Below are positions 23,334 to 33,806 of a DNA stretch of 64,000 bases, one piece after another. Both the position numbers and the translations under genes were made by a program. Every line of letters starts with the position of its first letter. Position 1 is the first letter of the stretch. Below the pieces are notes generated by a model. The model worked only from the letters and a program-made list of their open reading frames with translations, was not told where the DNA came from and did not search any database. Origin of the DNA: Eimeria necatrix (lineage: Eukaryota; Apicomplexa; Conoidasida; Eucoccidiorida; Eimeriidae); contig NW_013654473.1 in NCBI RefSeq assembly GCF_000499385.1, forward strand, positions 1 to 64,000, read 5' to 3'.

Positions 23334-26300
23334 TTCAGTGGCAGTTGTAGATACAGGGTGAACAAGGCGGCTGGTAAATGGTTTATCCGAGGGAAAATTG
23401 ATTCGGGGCCTTAAAAATATATGACCCCTAGAACTTACAGCCAGGAGAAGGCATGCATTAGCAAAGGTGTTTCCGAATACTCAGCGTTAGCATACAGATA
23501 AAGTAGCTCGATCAGAAGCACACTACGGGGAGAACATTGGAGATGCCTGGAATCTGGGCAGATAGCGAAACTAATCAGCTGACTGAACAGAAATGCTGTC
23601 TTTTCCCAGGATGTTTTCCCTGGCTACTTGCGCAGTGGGTTTCCACGGCTAGTCGCAGTACCCCAGCGCTTAGTCGGTGGAGACTTGCTCCTAAAGCGCA
23701 ACTCTTTCCCTGATTATTCGTGGGGAGTTTCGATAGGTGAGATGATCTGGTCCAATTCTTGGCTTTCTCTGCCTTTGTGGAAACCCATTGGGTCTACTTC
23801 GCTCCGGCGCGCGGTAGCAAGCCGACAACAAAACTTGAACAGAACGCACATCATGCTGATCCATACAGCAGACATGCCTCCATAACGTTAGCTGAAATGA
23901 TATAAAGCGCTTTCCCGGTTGTTAATTGCTGCATCACGAGAGGTGCGTGTCGTGCTGGTGGGGCTTTCCACGTTTACGCCACCTGGCTCCTGACAAACGC
24001 CAGAGCGCCTCGAGCATTTGCAGTATGATCCAGTGTCTCTTGCTCTATTTTGAAAAATAGTGCCCCACAAAGCGAATATGAGATGGAATTTTTTAGCTAC
24101 GGCGCGAATCGCTTCGATGGCAAGGCAGAATGAGCGGCCACGTGGAACAACGGAGTAGTCCGAAGGGAGAGCTATATTTACGCAGCTCATGCGCAATACC
24201 CAATATCCGAATTTTCAGAAAGATGAAGAAGCGTAGAGGCCACTGCTAACCCTTTTGAGGAAGGGCCTGTTCACTAGCCAGCTACTCCTGCGCCACAAGG
24301 CCACTGCACCTCAGGAAGTGACCCCAAGCAGTTGTTTTGAACTTGGAAACGAGAACACGCACACAGTGACTGCTCTGCTTCAAATGGTTATCAGAACCTA
24401 TGCACCTTTGTCGTTTGTACTATGAAAACTACTGTTCACTCAGAAGCCTATTCATGGTTGTGATGCACTCTGCTGATAACAGAGGCATTTGCCTTCCGTG
24501 TCTCCTAGAACGTTATTGTAACTAACTATTATCGTGGGCATCGGAAGTCTGCAAAAGAACATTTCTGTTTTCGGTACAAACGCCAAGCGCAGTTGCTTCC
24601 GCGCGAAAGCCACTAATCCCCCTAGGCTGTGAAAGGCTGAGCCATTCATCAGCTAGCTCATCTGTGGCGCTCTAGCACGAAGGCAGCCGATGTGCATGAA
24701 GTATTACTCAGAGCCACCAGAGTTACTCTGGGTGGGAGAGGCTGCCATCGTTGGGAAGCCACTTCGAAAACTGCACTGCATACTATAATTTGGTGGCCAG
24801 AGTGCACGCTTCCAGCACTGTAAACTCCCTGTGACTATGCAACAAAGGCAAATAAATATATATGGCGTGAGCTAATCGCACGATACTCGCCGCTCTCTGC
24901 AAGAAACAGGTCCCACATATGAAAGCATACGTTCCGTCAGAGCCACCAGTCGCACCTGTGCATTTGGATGTGAGTGCCCCTCCGCAGCAAGACTTCGAGG
25001 GAAACGGCAACAGTGGAATGATTCATAAAATATGGGGCAGACGAACCGGACTGCTGAGAGTCAGCTGCTTCTGCAGCATTGCAGGATTTCCTTAGGCCTT
25101 TTGTGTGGCCCAATTTTACATCACCGATCTGTTGCTGACTTTGCAGTCGTGTTCCAGAAAGGCGCATAGTAGTTCCGGTACAATTTCTCTCTGCAGCATG
25201 CCATAAGCTTGCTTCATATTCAATGTAGGCCCTATTCTACATCCCCGATCTGTTGCCGATTCTTCAGTCCTGTTCCAGAAAGTTGCATAGTAGCTCCGGT
25301 AGAATTTCGCTCTGCAGCATGCCATAAGCTCGCTTCATATTTAATAGTTAGCGCTCGTGGGGAGTGTTTGCGTACACATTCATGGGAAGCAGGGAAGCAC
25401 TCACCTACTCAAACCGTTAGAGAAATAGGGAAAGTGCCAGGCCACAATGAATCGCTACCAGAAAGCCTTGCCCCAACATGCTTTACAATATCTAGAAAGA
25501 CGAAGGCTAGATGGTAAACGGGCAATTTTGCCTTGCTGAAGGCACACATTGTTTGTGTTTCATGGGTTAGAGGCCACACGTTCTTTGCCACAGTACAGAC
25601 GACGCATGAACGCAGTCTCTAGGGAAAACTGAACTAAATGCATGCTCATTAGTGGTCATGGCTCATTTCCAGAATGCTCGCTCCCCTGTTGTTGACATTC
25701 GACCTCAACGCTGAGCTGCTCAGACATATGGTGCAGCGAGAGCAACAGTAACATGCTCTCTCCGTAGGACTGCACAATTTGGACCAGTGGCAGCTTCAAT
25801 CTACCTCTGACAGTGAAAAAGCAGCGGCCGAGGAGACAATCTGACAAGGAGAAATAACAGGCACGACAGCAACAGGAGGTGATGCACTTTCTCTCGGTAC
25901 GTAGTTGATGACACCAATATACTATGATGCGATTATATGAGGAAGCATGCAGCTTTAATGTACTCAATTTTGAAATCGGAGCCAGGAGCATGCGGGCAAC
26001 CAATTTGGCCCATGAGAAAGTTTCGCAGCGTCCCGGTAAAATCGCAGCGTCTAGAACATTATAGCCAGTTTGATTCTATAATATAGGATTAAAGTGTAAA
26101 GTGCTTCAAACTCCGCCCTTCAATAGTTATTGGCAAGATAGTTCCCCTCGAGCGCCGCTTTTGGCAGCCCGTCAAGCACGTGACCTTCGTGACCTTCGCG
26201 AAGAGCATCGAGGATGAAGCAGCAGCGTTGCCGTCACAGCAAATCAAACTGAAAGGTATTCTTTTATTTATGAAGGCTATAAGTAAACATTGCACAGAGG

Positions 26301-26679
26301 TGTACCAGCATGCAGACAGCTTGAGCCTGGCTTTGGCCCTGAATTGCCGCCACGCTGGAAGTTTGTTAGCGAGCCGGGAGGGTACTTTGGAGCGGTTGCT
26401 CTTTTTCCATTCCCACAGTTACTGCAGGTTCCATAATAAGGTGGTAATCTGAGGTCCTTTGACCGAAAAGTGAAACTTTCGGTTTTCACTCGTCGCTGCC
26501 CGTCGTTTGAATTGGGGAAATGTGGCCATAAGGGCTGCCCAACCTGCAACGACACGCGTCGTATAATGTACACAGGAAGTGAACGAGAACTAAAATTTCT
26601 TCATGAACCACACTCTGTTCTTTTGCTACTAAGTGGGTTACCATAGTCAAGTGGAATCTGTTGTGTAAGAGTGGTAGGG
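23334..26679. other. Intergenic region between divergent genes
   Basis: 3.3 kb separate the cyclase (minus) and the LRR gene (plus), so both promoters should lie here. Open frames are short and without recognisable domains. The only clear structure is a 121-bp tandem repeat at 25105-25345. Confidence 0.5.
25105..25345. repeat. Tandem repeat, 2 x about 121 bp
   Basis: Copy 1 (25105-25224) and copy 2 (25225-25345) share long words in order: cgatctgttgc, tgttccagaaag, gcatagtag, tccggta, aatttc, ctctgcagcatgccataagc and gcttcatatt. Identity is high. Both lie in noncoding DNA. Confidence 0.85.
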
Positions 26680-27597
26680 ATGGCAAGGGGAAGGAGAGCT
26701 AGAGAAGCAGGCGACTCCTCTGCAGGAGCAGAGGCAGCAGGGACTTTGCTTCGTGGTGATCTACTGCACAAGGCTCTAGGGGACGTCTCTCGTACTGCTG
26801 ATGGAAGCGGGTATGCCTTCACCCGGTTGACTTGCTGCGGGAAGGGTGTGACTACGTTACCGAATGCATTGCAGCTGTATGTACACCTGCGGTACATTGA
26901 TATATCTGGCAACAGAATCAGAGACTTGACTCCTTTCTCCAGGCTTCCCTATCTGCTGACGTTGAACGCAGCAGGGAACCAAATAGAAGACATTACATGT
27001 TTTTCATTTCCAGAGGCACTTCCGTACCTCTTCCTCCTCAATCTTAGCAGTAACAAAATATCTAGGGTTCCTCGGTTGGCCCTGCAGAGACTTGCGCGTC
27101 TTGCTCTTGATGCGAACCCTATTACCACACTAGAGGGTTTCGTGCAGCCGCCTTCCCTAACCCACTTAAGCCTTCGAGGGACACCGTTGGAGACTCTAGA
27201 TTCCTTGCCCCCATCTGACACCATAACATCCCTTTACTTATCGCACACACCGATGCAGCAGCTACGACAGCTACAGCAGCTACCCCAAATCAAAACGCTG
27301 GATCTGGAGGGCGTTCCCCTTCCTCCAGACCAGATCAACGTTCTGGTTCAACTCCCTAAGCTTAGGGAAGTTTGTCTATCCTCTACAGACCCGTATATGG
27401 AGGAGGAGCATTTTAGGGCAGAAATCTTACGAGTTCTTCCTCGATTGCATTGGATTAACGGCAGTGCAGTGACCTCGGATGAACTGAAGGCAGCAAGGGC
27501 CTTACGTGAAGCGAATGCGCAGCGGGAAAATGAGCTCAGTGAGGCACAGAATGAGAAGGAGGAGAAGCAGGAAAGCAAGGAAAATACGGCAGGCTAA
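26680..27597 (+). CDS. Leucine-rich repeat protein, LRRC23-like
   Basis: A single exon of 305 residues from the ATG at 26680 (a GTG nine bases upstream is not a plausible start). The region from about residue 40 to 220 is built of LxxLxLxxNxI-type repeats (LRYIDISGNRIRDL, LLTLNAAGNQIEDI, LFLLNLSSNKISRV, LARLALDANPITTL). It ends in a cap-like segment (VLPRLHWINGSAVTSDE) and a charged Glu/Lys/Gln-rich helix. SDS22-like or LRRC23-like proteins of this size often sit in axonemes or bind phosphatases. The cap resembles those of flagellar LRR proteins, but no specific orthology can be proven here. It follows a 3.3-kb intergenic region shared with the divergent cyclase gene. Confidence 0.85.
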   Translation: MARGRRAREAGDSSAGAEAAGTLLRGDLLHKALGDVSRTADGSGYAFTRLTCCGKGVTTLPNALQLYVHLRYIDISGNRIRDLTPFSRLPYLLTLNAAGNQIEDITCFSFPEALPYLFLLNLSSNKISRVPRLALQRLARLALDANPITTLEGFVQPPSLTHLSLRGTPLETLDSLPPSDTITSLYLSHTPMQQLRQLQQLPQIKTLDLEGVPLPPDQINVLVQLPKLREVCLSSTDPYMEEEHFRAEILRVLPRLHWINGSAVTSDELKAARALREANAQRENELSEAQNEKEEKQESKENTAG

Positions 27598-28397
27598 AAG
27601 CAGCAAAATGGCTGCGGACGAAAGTTAGTGGTGGACCATGGAAGTACTTAATCTAGCGCTAACAATGATTTGCACGGAAAGCAGCTTCCTCACACAGCTA
27701 AGAGTCACAAATCTTTCCTAATGCGAGTCCAAGAAGTGCTTATAGAGAACAATAGTTTTTTGCATTAGAAAGAAGGGAGCTCGTCGCTGCACTGGAACTC
27801 TCTTAGTGGGAATTATTGAAGCAGCCTCGGATCTTTACCTCATACCTGCCAACAGTTTTTCTCACAAAAGCGTCTGCGATATCGCCTTATTGTGTACAAG
27901 CTTCTGGCTTTTACCGGCCCAAGGTGTCCAGCGACTTGATACACTCAAATGTGCTATCACCCTCTCCATATCCCACTCTACAGTTTGCTGTGCGTATGGC
28001 TAACTGCCTAGGAACCAAAATTTTTAGTCGATGCTAGAGTTTACGAAGCCAAGAGCCAACCAAAAGCATTGGACAGCTCTAGAAGAAAGCGCCAAGAGAA
28101 TTTTGGCATGCTCTATGCAGTGTAGACCATTTGGCCATGCGAATCCATGAGACCCAAACCTGTCAGGGGCTACGTCAAATCCCTGAAATCGTCAGTTTAA
28201 TGAATTTGAGGGTGCGCGTTACGCCGCACGCCTTCCGAGTTCACACGCTGGGACACGAAGATGGAGCAATTCGCGAGCAGATTGTCAAAAGAATGCTCAC
28301 GGCCAGCAAAGCACACAGGAATAAATATCTGCTTAATTTTGCCCAGCCTGAACACCGCAACTGAGGGCGTATGGCCGCCGAAGTAGGGGGCCAGATG
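27598..28397. other. Intergenic region, nothing recognised
   Basis: This lies between the 3' ends of the LRR gene (plus) and the converging minus-strand gene at 28398-29243. Only short frames are present. No repeats or structural RNAs stand out. Confidence 0.5.
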
Positions 28398-29243
28398 TCA
28401 CTGCATTAGCGATCGAAGGTGTGCGAGTTCTGCTGCATCCGCGACACTGCTGCTTGAGGCAGATAGTGGATCTTGAGGATAGATTAACAACAGAGGGGTC
28501 GAGAAGATTTCGGGAAATGGTGTAGCCGTTGCACCGTTGTAAATCACACGATACAACCAGTCCACGCCAGTGCTGCCACAAATGTTGCCCTTCAGAAGGC
28601 AAACATCATCTTGAAATTATGGTTGACCTTGTAGTGGGCTGCCAAACAGCTTAGAGCAAGCAGGTACAGCAATCTACTGCAGTGGCTGTTGAAGCAAGCT
28701 GCTTGAGCTCTCCTGCGACGTTTCCGCAGTGCATGCCTCAGTGACTGCATAGGGAAAACCACGAGGCTACCCTTACCACTTGAAATAAACACAGAAGGGG
28801 AAAAGTTTTTCCATTGTTTATCAGCAATCGTGCACCGTGGTGGAGAGACAATGGGAGGCACAGCTGGCTCGAAAAGCTGTTTCACGACACAACCGTCGCT
28901 CCCGTGAAGCGTGTAGAAACTTCACTAAAAATTCTTTGTAGGAAATAAGTCACGAAATTCATCCAAGCAAGTTTACTGGTGCAACGGCCCTTAGGTTACT
29001 GAGTCTCCCGGAGAAATAGCACCCGGTAGCACTCGTCGCAGCTTACGTAAGGGTGATGTCCGCAACACAAAAACTATTATACGTAAAGTTTAGATATGTG
29101 GTTATCAGGAAAGAGCCGCGGGGGGTTTTGCTTGCTTTTGCTGCTGTCTGGCCTAAGGATAGCCAGCTCCGCAACGCGCGGGATGGAGTCACTTCCGCAT
29201 CAATCAATGTGAAGCCCCAGCAAGGAGGGCACGAACTTTCCAA
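28398..29243 (-). CDS. Cysteine-containing protein of unknown family, 5' partial
   Basis: Rebuilt from three minus-strand exons: 29243 (or slightly upstream) to 29047, 28919-28777 and 28609-28398. The donors are GTAAGC and GTAAGG; the acceptors end GAAG and CAAG. Phases 2 and 1 match, giving one coherent protein ending at TGA. Exon 1 includes CPPCWGFTLIDAEV and LITTYLNFTYNSFCVADI, exon 2 GSDGCVVKQLF and SPPRCTI, exon 3 DDVCLLKGNICGSTGVDWLY. The mix of alternating hydrophobic strands and spaced cysteines suggests a folded beta-rich domain, perhaps extracellular. I recognise no family. No start codon was found. An ATG-led frame at 29932-29750 could be an upstream exon, but I could not match its phase. 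An alternative GTGACA donor before the stop would change the last few residues. Confidence 0.5.
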
Positions 29244-29264
29244 ACGACCCTTAATGGATTTCTT

Positions 29265-30090
29265 AACATTTTCACTTTTTAGTTAACTAGGTAGGCCAAG
29301 TCGTAGGATCAGGTGAATGCTCAGTGTCGGCGCCGAGCACGCGTGCTGTCCTTGGAATCTTGAGCCTAGTAGCAAGAGGGATGAAGCACCCAGCTCCCTT
29401 GCTCGCGATCAATTCTTTTCGCATATCGGAACCAGCCTAAAGAAAGGAACTCCATAATTTCATCGCTTTTCACGACGTGTATCGGCTGCATTGAGATTCT
29501 CTTCACCGAGCTCCATCACCTTCCTTGCCAAGCAGGAAAGAAATGACTCGCTCTTTTGCTGCAAGAATGGTACTTATTAGCTGAAATACGGAGTTACGGA
29601 GCTAAGGAGCGCGCGTTAATTTCACAAGCTGTGTTTTGCTGTATTAATGATTACTTTTTTAAATTAAAAGACTCGAAGCCGAGGCACTTGCATCCTCAGT
29701 TGGTCCATTTATGAGTAAACTGCCACGCCATACAAATTGACTCGACTCGTCAGAGATGACTAAGGAAATAAACGCTCCTACTGATAAGGAAAGTGAGTGC
29801 TCTTAAGCCATGCATTTTAGAAGCGATCAAATGACGTCTACAGTCGCACTTGTTACATGCGGCTTTCGCGTTCTGACTTAAAAGCTCCCGGAGTGCTTCG
29901 CGTTGTAGGCAGAGGAGGACTGAAGCCGCCATTGCGCCCTAGAGAGTTTGATAAATCAACAGCAAGGGTGCGTAACTAGGCATGTAGGCCACACAAACAG
30001 GAGTAGCTGAGTCTCTATCCATTCCTAAGTTTAATATAACTTGAGGAGAAGACTAGCAGCACACTGTTTTGCGAGAAACCCACTCCAAAT
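29265..30090. other. Divergent intergenic region
   Basis: This lies between the minus-strand gene above and the plus-strand Src1-like gene. It holds one ATG-initiated minus-strand frame (29932-29750, 60 codons, starting MAASVLLCLQ) that may be a 5' exon of the minus-strand gene. Otherwise I see nothing. Confidence 0.35.
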
Positions 30091-32226
30091 ATGGCAACGG
30101 CCTGTTTGTTCGTGACTTTTCTGATGCGAAGCCAGGATTGAGGGCTCAGGCCCTCGAGTATCTTCTTCGTTGATTTGCCCTCAGCAAATTTCGTTTGAGA
30201 AGGGAACAAGCATCACTAGCAGTGGAATTCCTCCTGAGAAGGATACCACTGTAGCCAATGAAAGAACGTCCCAACGAAGGAGATCTATCACAGGCCGAAA
30301 ACGTGCAGCTTGGAAATTGGCTCTGCAGATTGCTGTTCTCTCAACGGTTTTTATTCTTCGCAAACCTGAAGGCAAACCAGCCCAGCAGGACACCATCCCT
30401 GCTCAAGAAGAAATTACTGCAAGAGAGGATGCTGAAACGGTTTTCTGTGACAGCGACAATGCCACAGAAGGCAGCACAACACCCCAAAATTGTACTGTCT
30501 GTCCTGAAAATGCGGAATGTAAAGACGGGAAGCTTAGTTGCCTCCCTGGATATACGAATAGTCAGGAAAATAAGTCTTCGAAAACAAAGGAAACATCATT
30601 ACAAACCTGCACCGAGGACCTCGCATCAAAAGCCAAAGCAGAAGAAGTTCTTAAAATACTGATGGAGGTCCTTAAGGAAAGACAAGGAAGGTACGAATGC
30701 GGTCTCCCTCTAGATCCGCTCTTTAGCCCATCCGAGCAGCTTGGAGGAAAGCCATGGAGCAACGCTATCAAACAGATGTGTAGTGGCCCTGGCCTCACTC
30801 GCTGGCAGATGCATTTTCATCCGGAGATTGCCCCAGCTATTGCGCACGAGGGAGTTTACTTTTGGCTCTTCTACCATTTTTTGGGCCCAGAGGCTGCTGA
30901 TGAATTGAATATTCAGGTCGGAAAAAAGCTGATAGAAGAAGGCCAAATCTACACGCTAAAGGAGTTTGCAGTCTGCATACGCCCTCGTAAAACTTTTAGT
31001 AAAGTACGGAGTTTCAAGAGCGAGTGATGCAATGTTTCGCACTGTAGAGCGCTTAAATTTCGAGGTTGAGCCAACTGGCGGCTCTTAGTTTGAGTGATCT
31101 GTGGCTTGCGACACGTGCCCAGGTGGAAAGGCAATATCTCTTTGTTCCTCTTGCAAATCCAGTAGACTTCCCTGGACTTCACGAGCGCCTTATGAAGGAA
31201 CAAAGCAGATCTAAAGGAATCACATTTACCTACACTTACAAAGGCTCAGATCTAAGGAAGCCTCTGAGCTGCAGAATAAGTCAACTGGCTCAAGAACACT
31301 TTCTGGCGCTCTTGATGATGCTCTCACTTCTTGTGGTGACTGGCCATTTTGCCCAGCACTTCTATTTAAAACACTACATAAGGAAAGAAGTTTTGAAGCT
31401 CATTCGGTTACACTCTCAACAAGCAGGAGACACGGCCGTAAGTAGAGGGATTCCCACAGAAAGCATATATAACCTATTGTGCCACCGAGTTGCAAGGGGC
31501 GGCACTATTCCTCGGCTGCTCCTACGGAACAGACTCACAGTGGAACTGGTGGAAGATGCATGCCAGGAGCTGCTTTGGAACCCAGAGACAGGGGTACACT
31601 CCTATAGACTACACGAATCAAACCACTGGTGGGCTGAAGATACAACATCTTCATTTCCAGCCGAAAGTGAAGCAGCAGAAGAAAATAAGCAGTCCGTGTG
31701 GAACAGCATAGGCCCGACAGTTGGAATGGCTCAAAACTCTGAGGCCGCCAACAGCCCCAGTCTTGGCGCACATATCCCTCAGTGGGAGAGAGAGAGCCCG
31801 CATACTAGAGAAAGTGGAAGTAACCCCCTGTACTCCTGGCGTTATGGGGATTCCCCACCGCGAGGCCATCTGTGGAAACAAGACTCTTTAGACAGCGCTG
31901 CAGATTATTTCGCAACATCTAACGCTGGGGAGGTGCGACGATGCGCCTCTCAGATTCCTTCGCTGCACATGCTTTGCCAGTAGGACTCCACCCCAATAAA
32001 TGTTCATCATTGTGTGCAGTGCTGCCTGCCTTTTTTGTGTGCGGAGAACGTGCAGCGAATGGCAATAAAGATGTACGAGAATGGGGCTTCAGAAGGGATG
32101 AAGCCAGCAAAAGGGCTGGATGACTACTTGGGACTCATGCGAGAGCTTCGGGAGCTACGGCGGGCAAGCCACGCAATCTCTGGAGAACTCTCGCGAGACA
32201 GACACCTCAGAAGCCCGAACATGTGA
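30091..32226 (+). CDS. Inner nuclear membrane protein, Src1/Heh/MAN1 family
   Basis: Model: exons 30091-30111, 30185-31023, 31089-31932 and 32047-32226, 627 codons, all junctions in phase. The central region matches the Man1-Src1 C-terminal (MSC) domain: a basic NLS-like stretch (RRRSITGRKR), membrane segment 1 (LALQIAVLSTVFIL), then a lumenal domain with CTVCPENAECKDG, CLPGYT and the hallmark helix ending RQGRYECG. Membrane segment 2 (FLALLMMLSLLVVTG) and a winged-helix-like tail (IRKEVLKLI, IPTESIYNLL, RLTVELVEDACQELLW) follow. Known relatives (yeast Src1/Heh1 and Heh2, animal MAN1) tether chromatin and survey nuclear pore assembly. The usual N-terminal LEM or HeH domain is absent; only about 45 residues precede segment 1. 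The 21-nt first exon and the 65-nt second intron are the least certain parts. The last exon adds a charged helix. Confidence 0.72.
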
Positions 32227-33806
32227 AACGATTTGACACTATGGCCAAGAGCTACATGGTTTTAAGCCTGAATATTGGAGAAACTTGTGCGTGTAACCGC
32301 AGGAGAGCCTTCTCCCCACTGCGTGCGCGGTGAGTTGCCCGTGGAAAGGCCGAAGTCCGCAGCAGCGAAATTCGCATCTGAGTTGCGATCAGCCATGTTA
32401 TTTGTGAGCGTTGAGATGATTTATTTGGAGCTCGGCAACCCAGTGTCCAGCGAACCATGATCACGCTTGTGTGAAATATCGCTAGCTCCCCCCCGATTAC
32501 ATTAAAACTCGGCCGCATTAGAATTTCTTAAAGACCAACCAAAGAAAAAATCCTCACAAGCGTAGGATTATTCTATGCAGTAAAATGGCAGTATTGAAGG
32601 TTAGTTAATGAGCACGGAAGTCCTATATTCGCTCCAGGAGTTGTTCCAAACAGTATGCGCATGAGCAAGAAGCGCAGCGCATATCCCTTAACCCCGCTTC
32701 TTGAGCACTTCATACAAATTAGTCAGCACGGCAGGAATGTGTCGGGCTCGTTTTTCCTTCTCGTAGTGAGCCATTTACACTAGCAGTGGGGTTTGGACGA
32801 ACTTTCGAACTGTCGATGGCACAAGCTGATGAAACACCGTTCTAGAGGGTAGCATCGAGCGTAAACTACGATTTGCTATACAGCAAACTACCTGCACTGT
32901 GTATATGAATACGAACTTGATAAGCAGTATGTGAATGCTTGCTGCAACGTTCAGAATGCGGGGTGATTTTAGTGAAAATGGGTTGTGGAAACTCACCACG
33001 CTCTGCGGAACAGTCAAAACTAAAGGTTGTATAACCGGATTACTTAATAAAGCATATCTATGCAGCATGAACGTGCACAGCATCGGTAGCCTGAACTTTA
33101 AGCAGAGTTTGAGCGGGCTCGGGCGATCAAAGTTCCAAGACACGCGTAGTAGACGCTACCCACCGGAGTACGCGAGCAAAAAAGCAAGTTCGAGGAGAAA
33201 CTCTGGCATGAAATCTATTCATTTCAATAAGTGTACTACACCAATGGCACAGAAGCGATTCTTTGAGAAGGTAATCTGCGAACACGCTGCTTCGGGCTTG
33301 AGCCACTGGAAGGTCACCTCGAACTCATTTTAGAGAACAACCAAAACGGACCAAGGCATTGCCTTCAAGATAGTGACCCCTATATATAGTTGTTTTGGGG
33401 CTTTTAAACTCTAGTGTTGCCTACAACTGAGGGCTTTTGCCGCTGTGCACTGCTATGCTTGGGATACGCAGGGCCTGCCACCTGGGACGTCGGAGGCTTG
33501 GACTGCTGCTCCAAGCTACGCAAAATGACAGCTAAATATCGAGGAGAATGTTTTGCTCGAGCAAAACCAATTTTTAGAAGGCAGACGACCGTATGCTGAA
33601 GAGATAATATCTTTGCAGGGCTAGAAGCTGGCCCCACGCCATCTGGACAGTAAGAATTTTGGCTTGCCAACGCACGAGGACGGTTACTACTGTTCAAATG
33701 AATCCAGTACAAAGCGCCAGAGATTTTTCTAATAGAGAAGAACGTATCGACATTTTATTGCCGCTTGTGGCATGGCAGGTGCTCGCATCTCTCCCCTAGG
33801 AAAAGA
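32227..33806. other. Intergenic region
   Basis: Mostly featureless, apart from one ATG-initiated frame at 32935-33333 listed separately. It should contain the promoter of the TSP1 gene. Confidence 0.4.
32935..33333 (+). CDS. Hypothetical small basic protein
   Basis: A 132-codon frame from a true ATG to TAG in otherwise noncoding DNA. It is Lys/Arg/Ser-rich near the C-terminus, including a YPPEYASKKASSRR stretch. There are no signal peptide, membrane segment or recognised domain. A donor-like GAAG/GTAATC near codon 110 could mean a longer spliced gene. The opposite strand also has a 122-codon frame, so coding status is doubtful. Confidence 0.2.
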   Translation: MLAATFRMRGDFSENGLWKLTTLCGTVKTKGCITGLLNKAYLCSMNVHSIGSLNFKQSLSGLGRSKFQDTRSRRYPPEYASKKASSRRNSGMKSIHFNKCTTPMAQKRFFEKVICEHAASGLSHWKVTSNSF

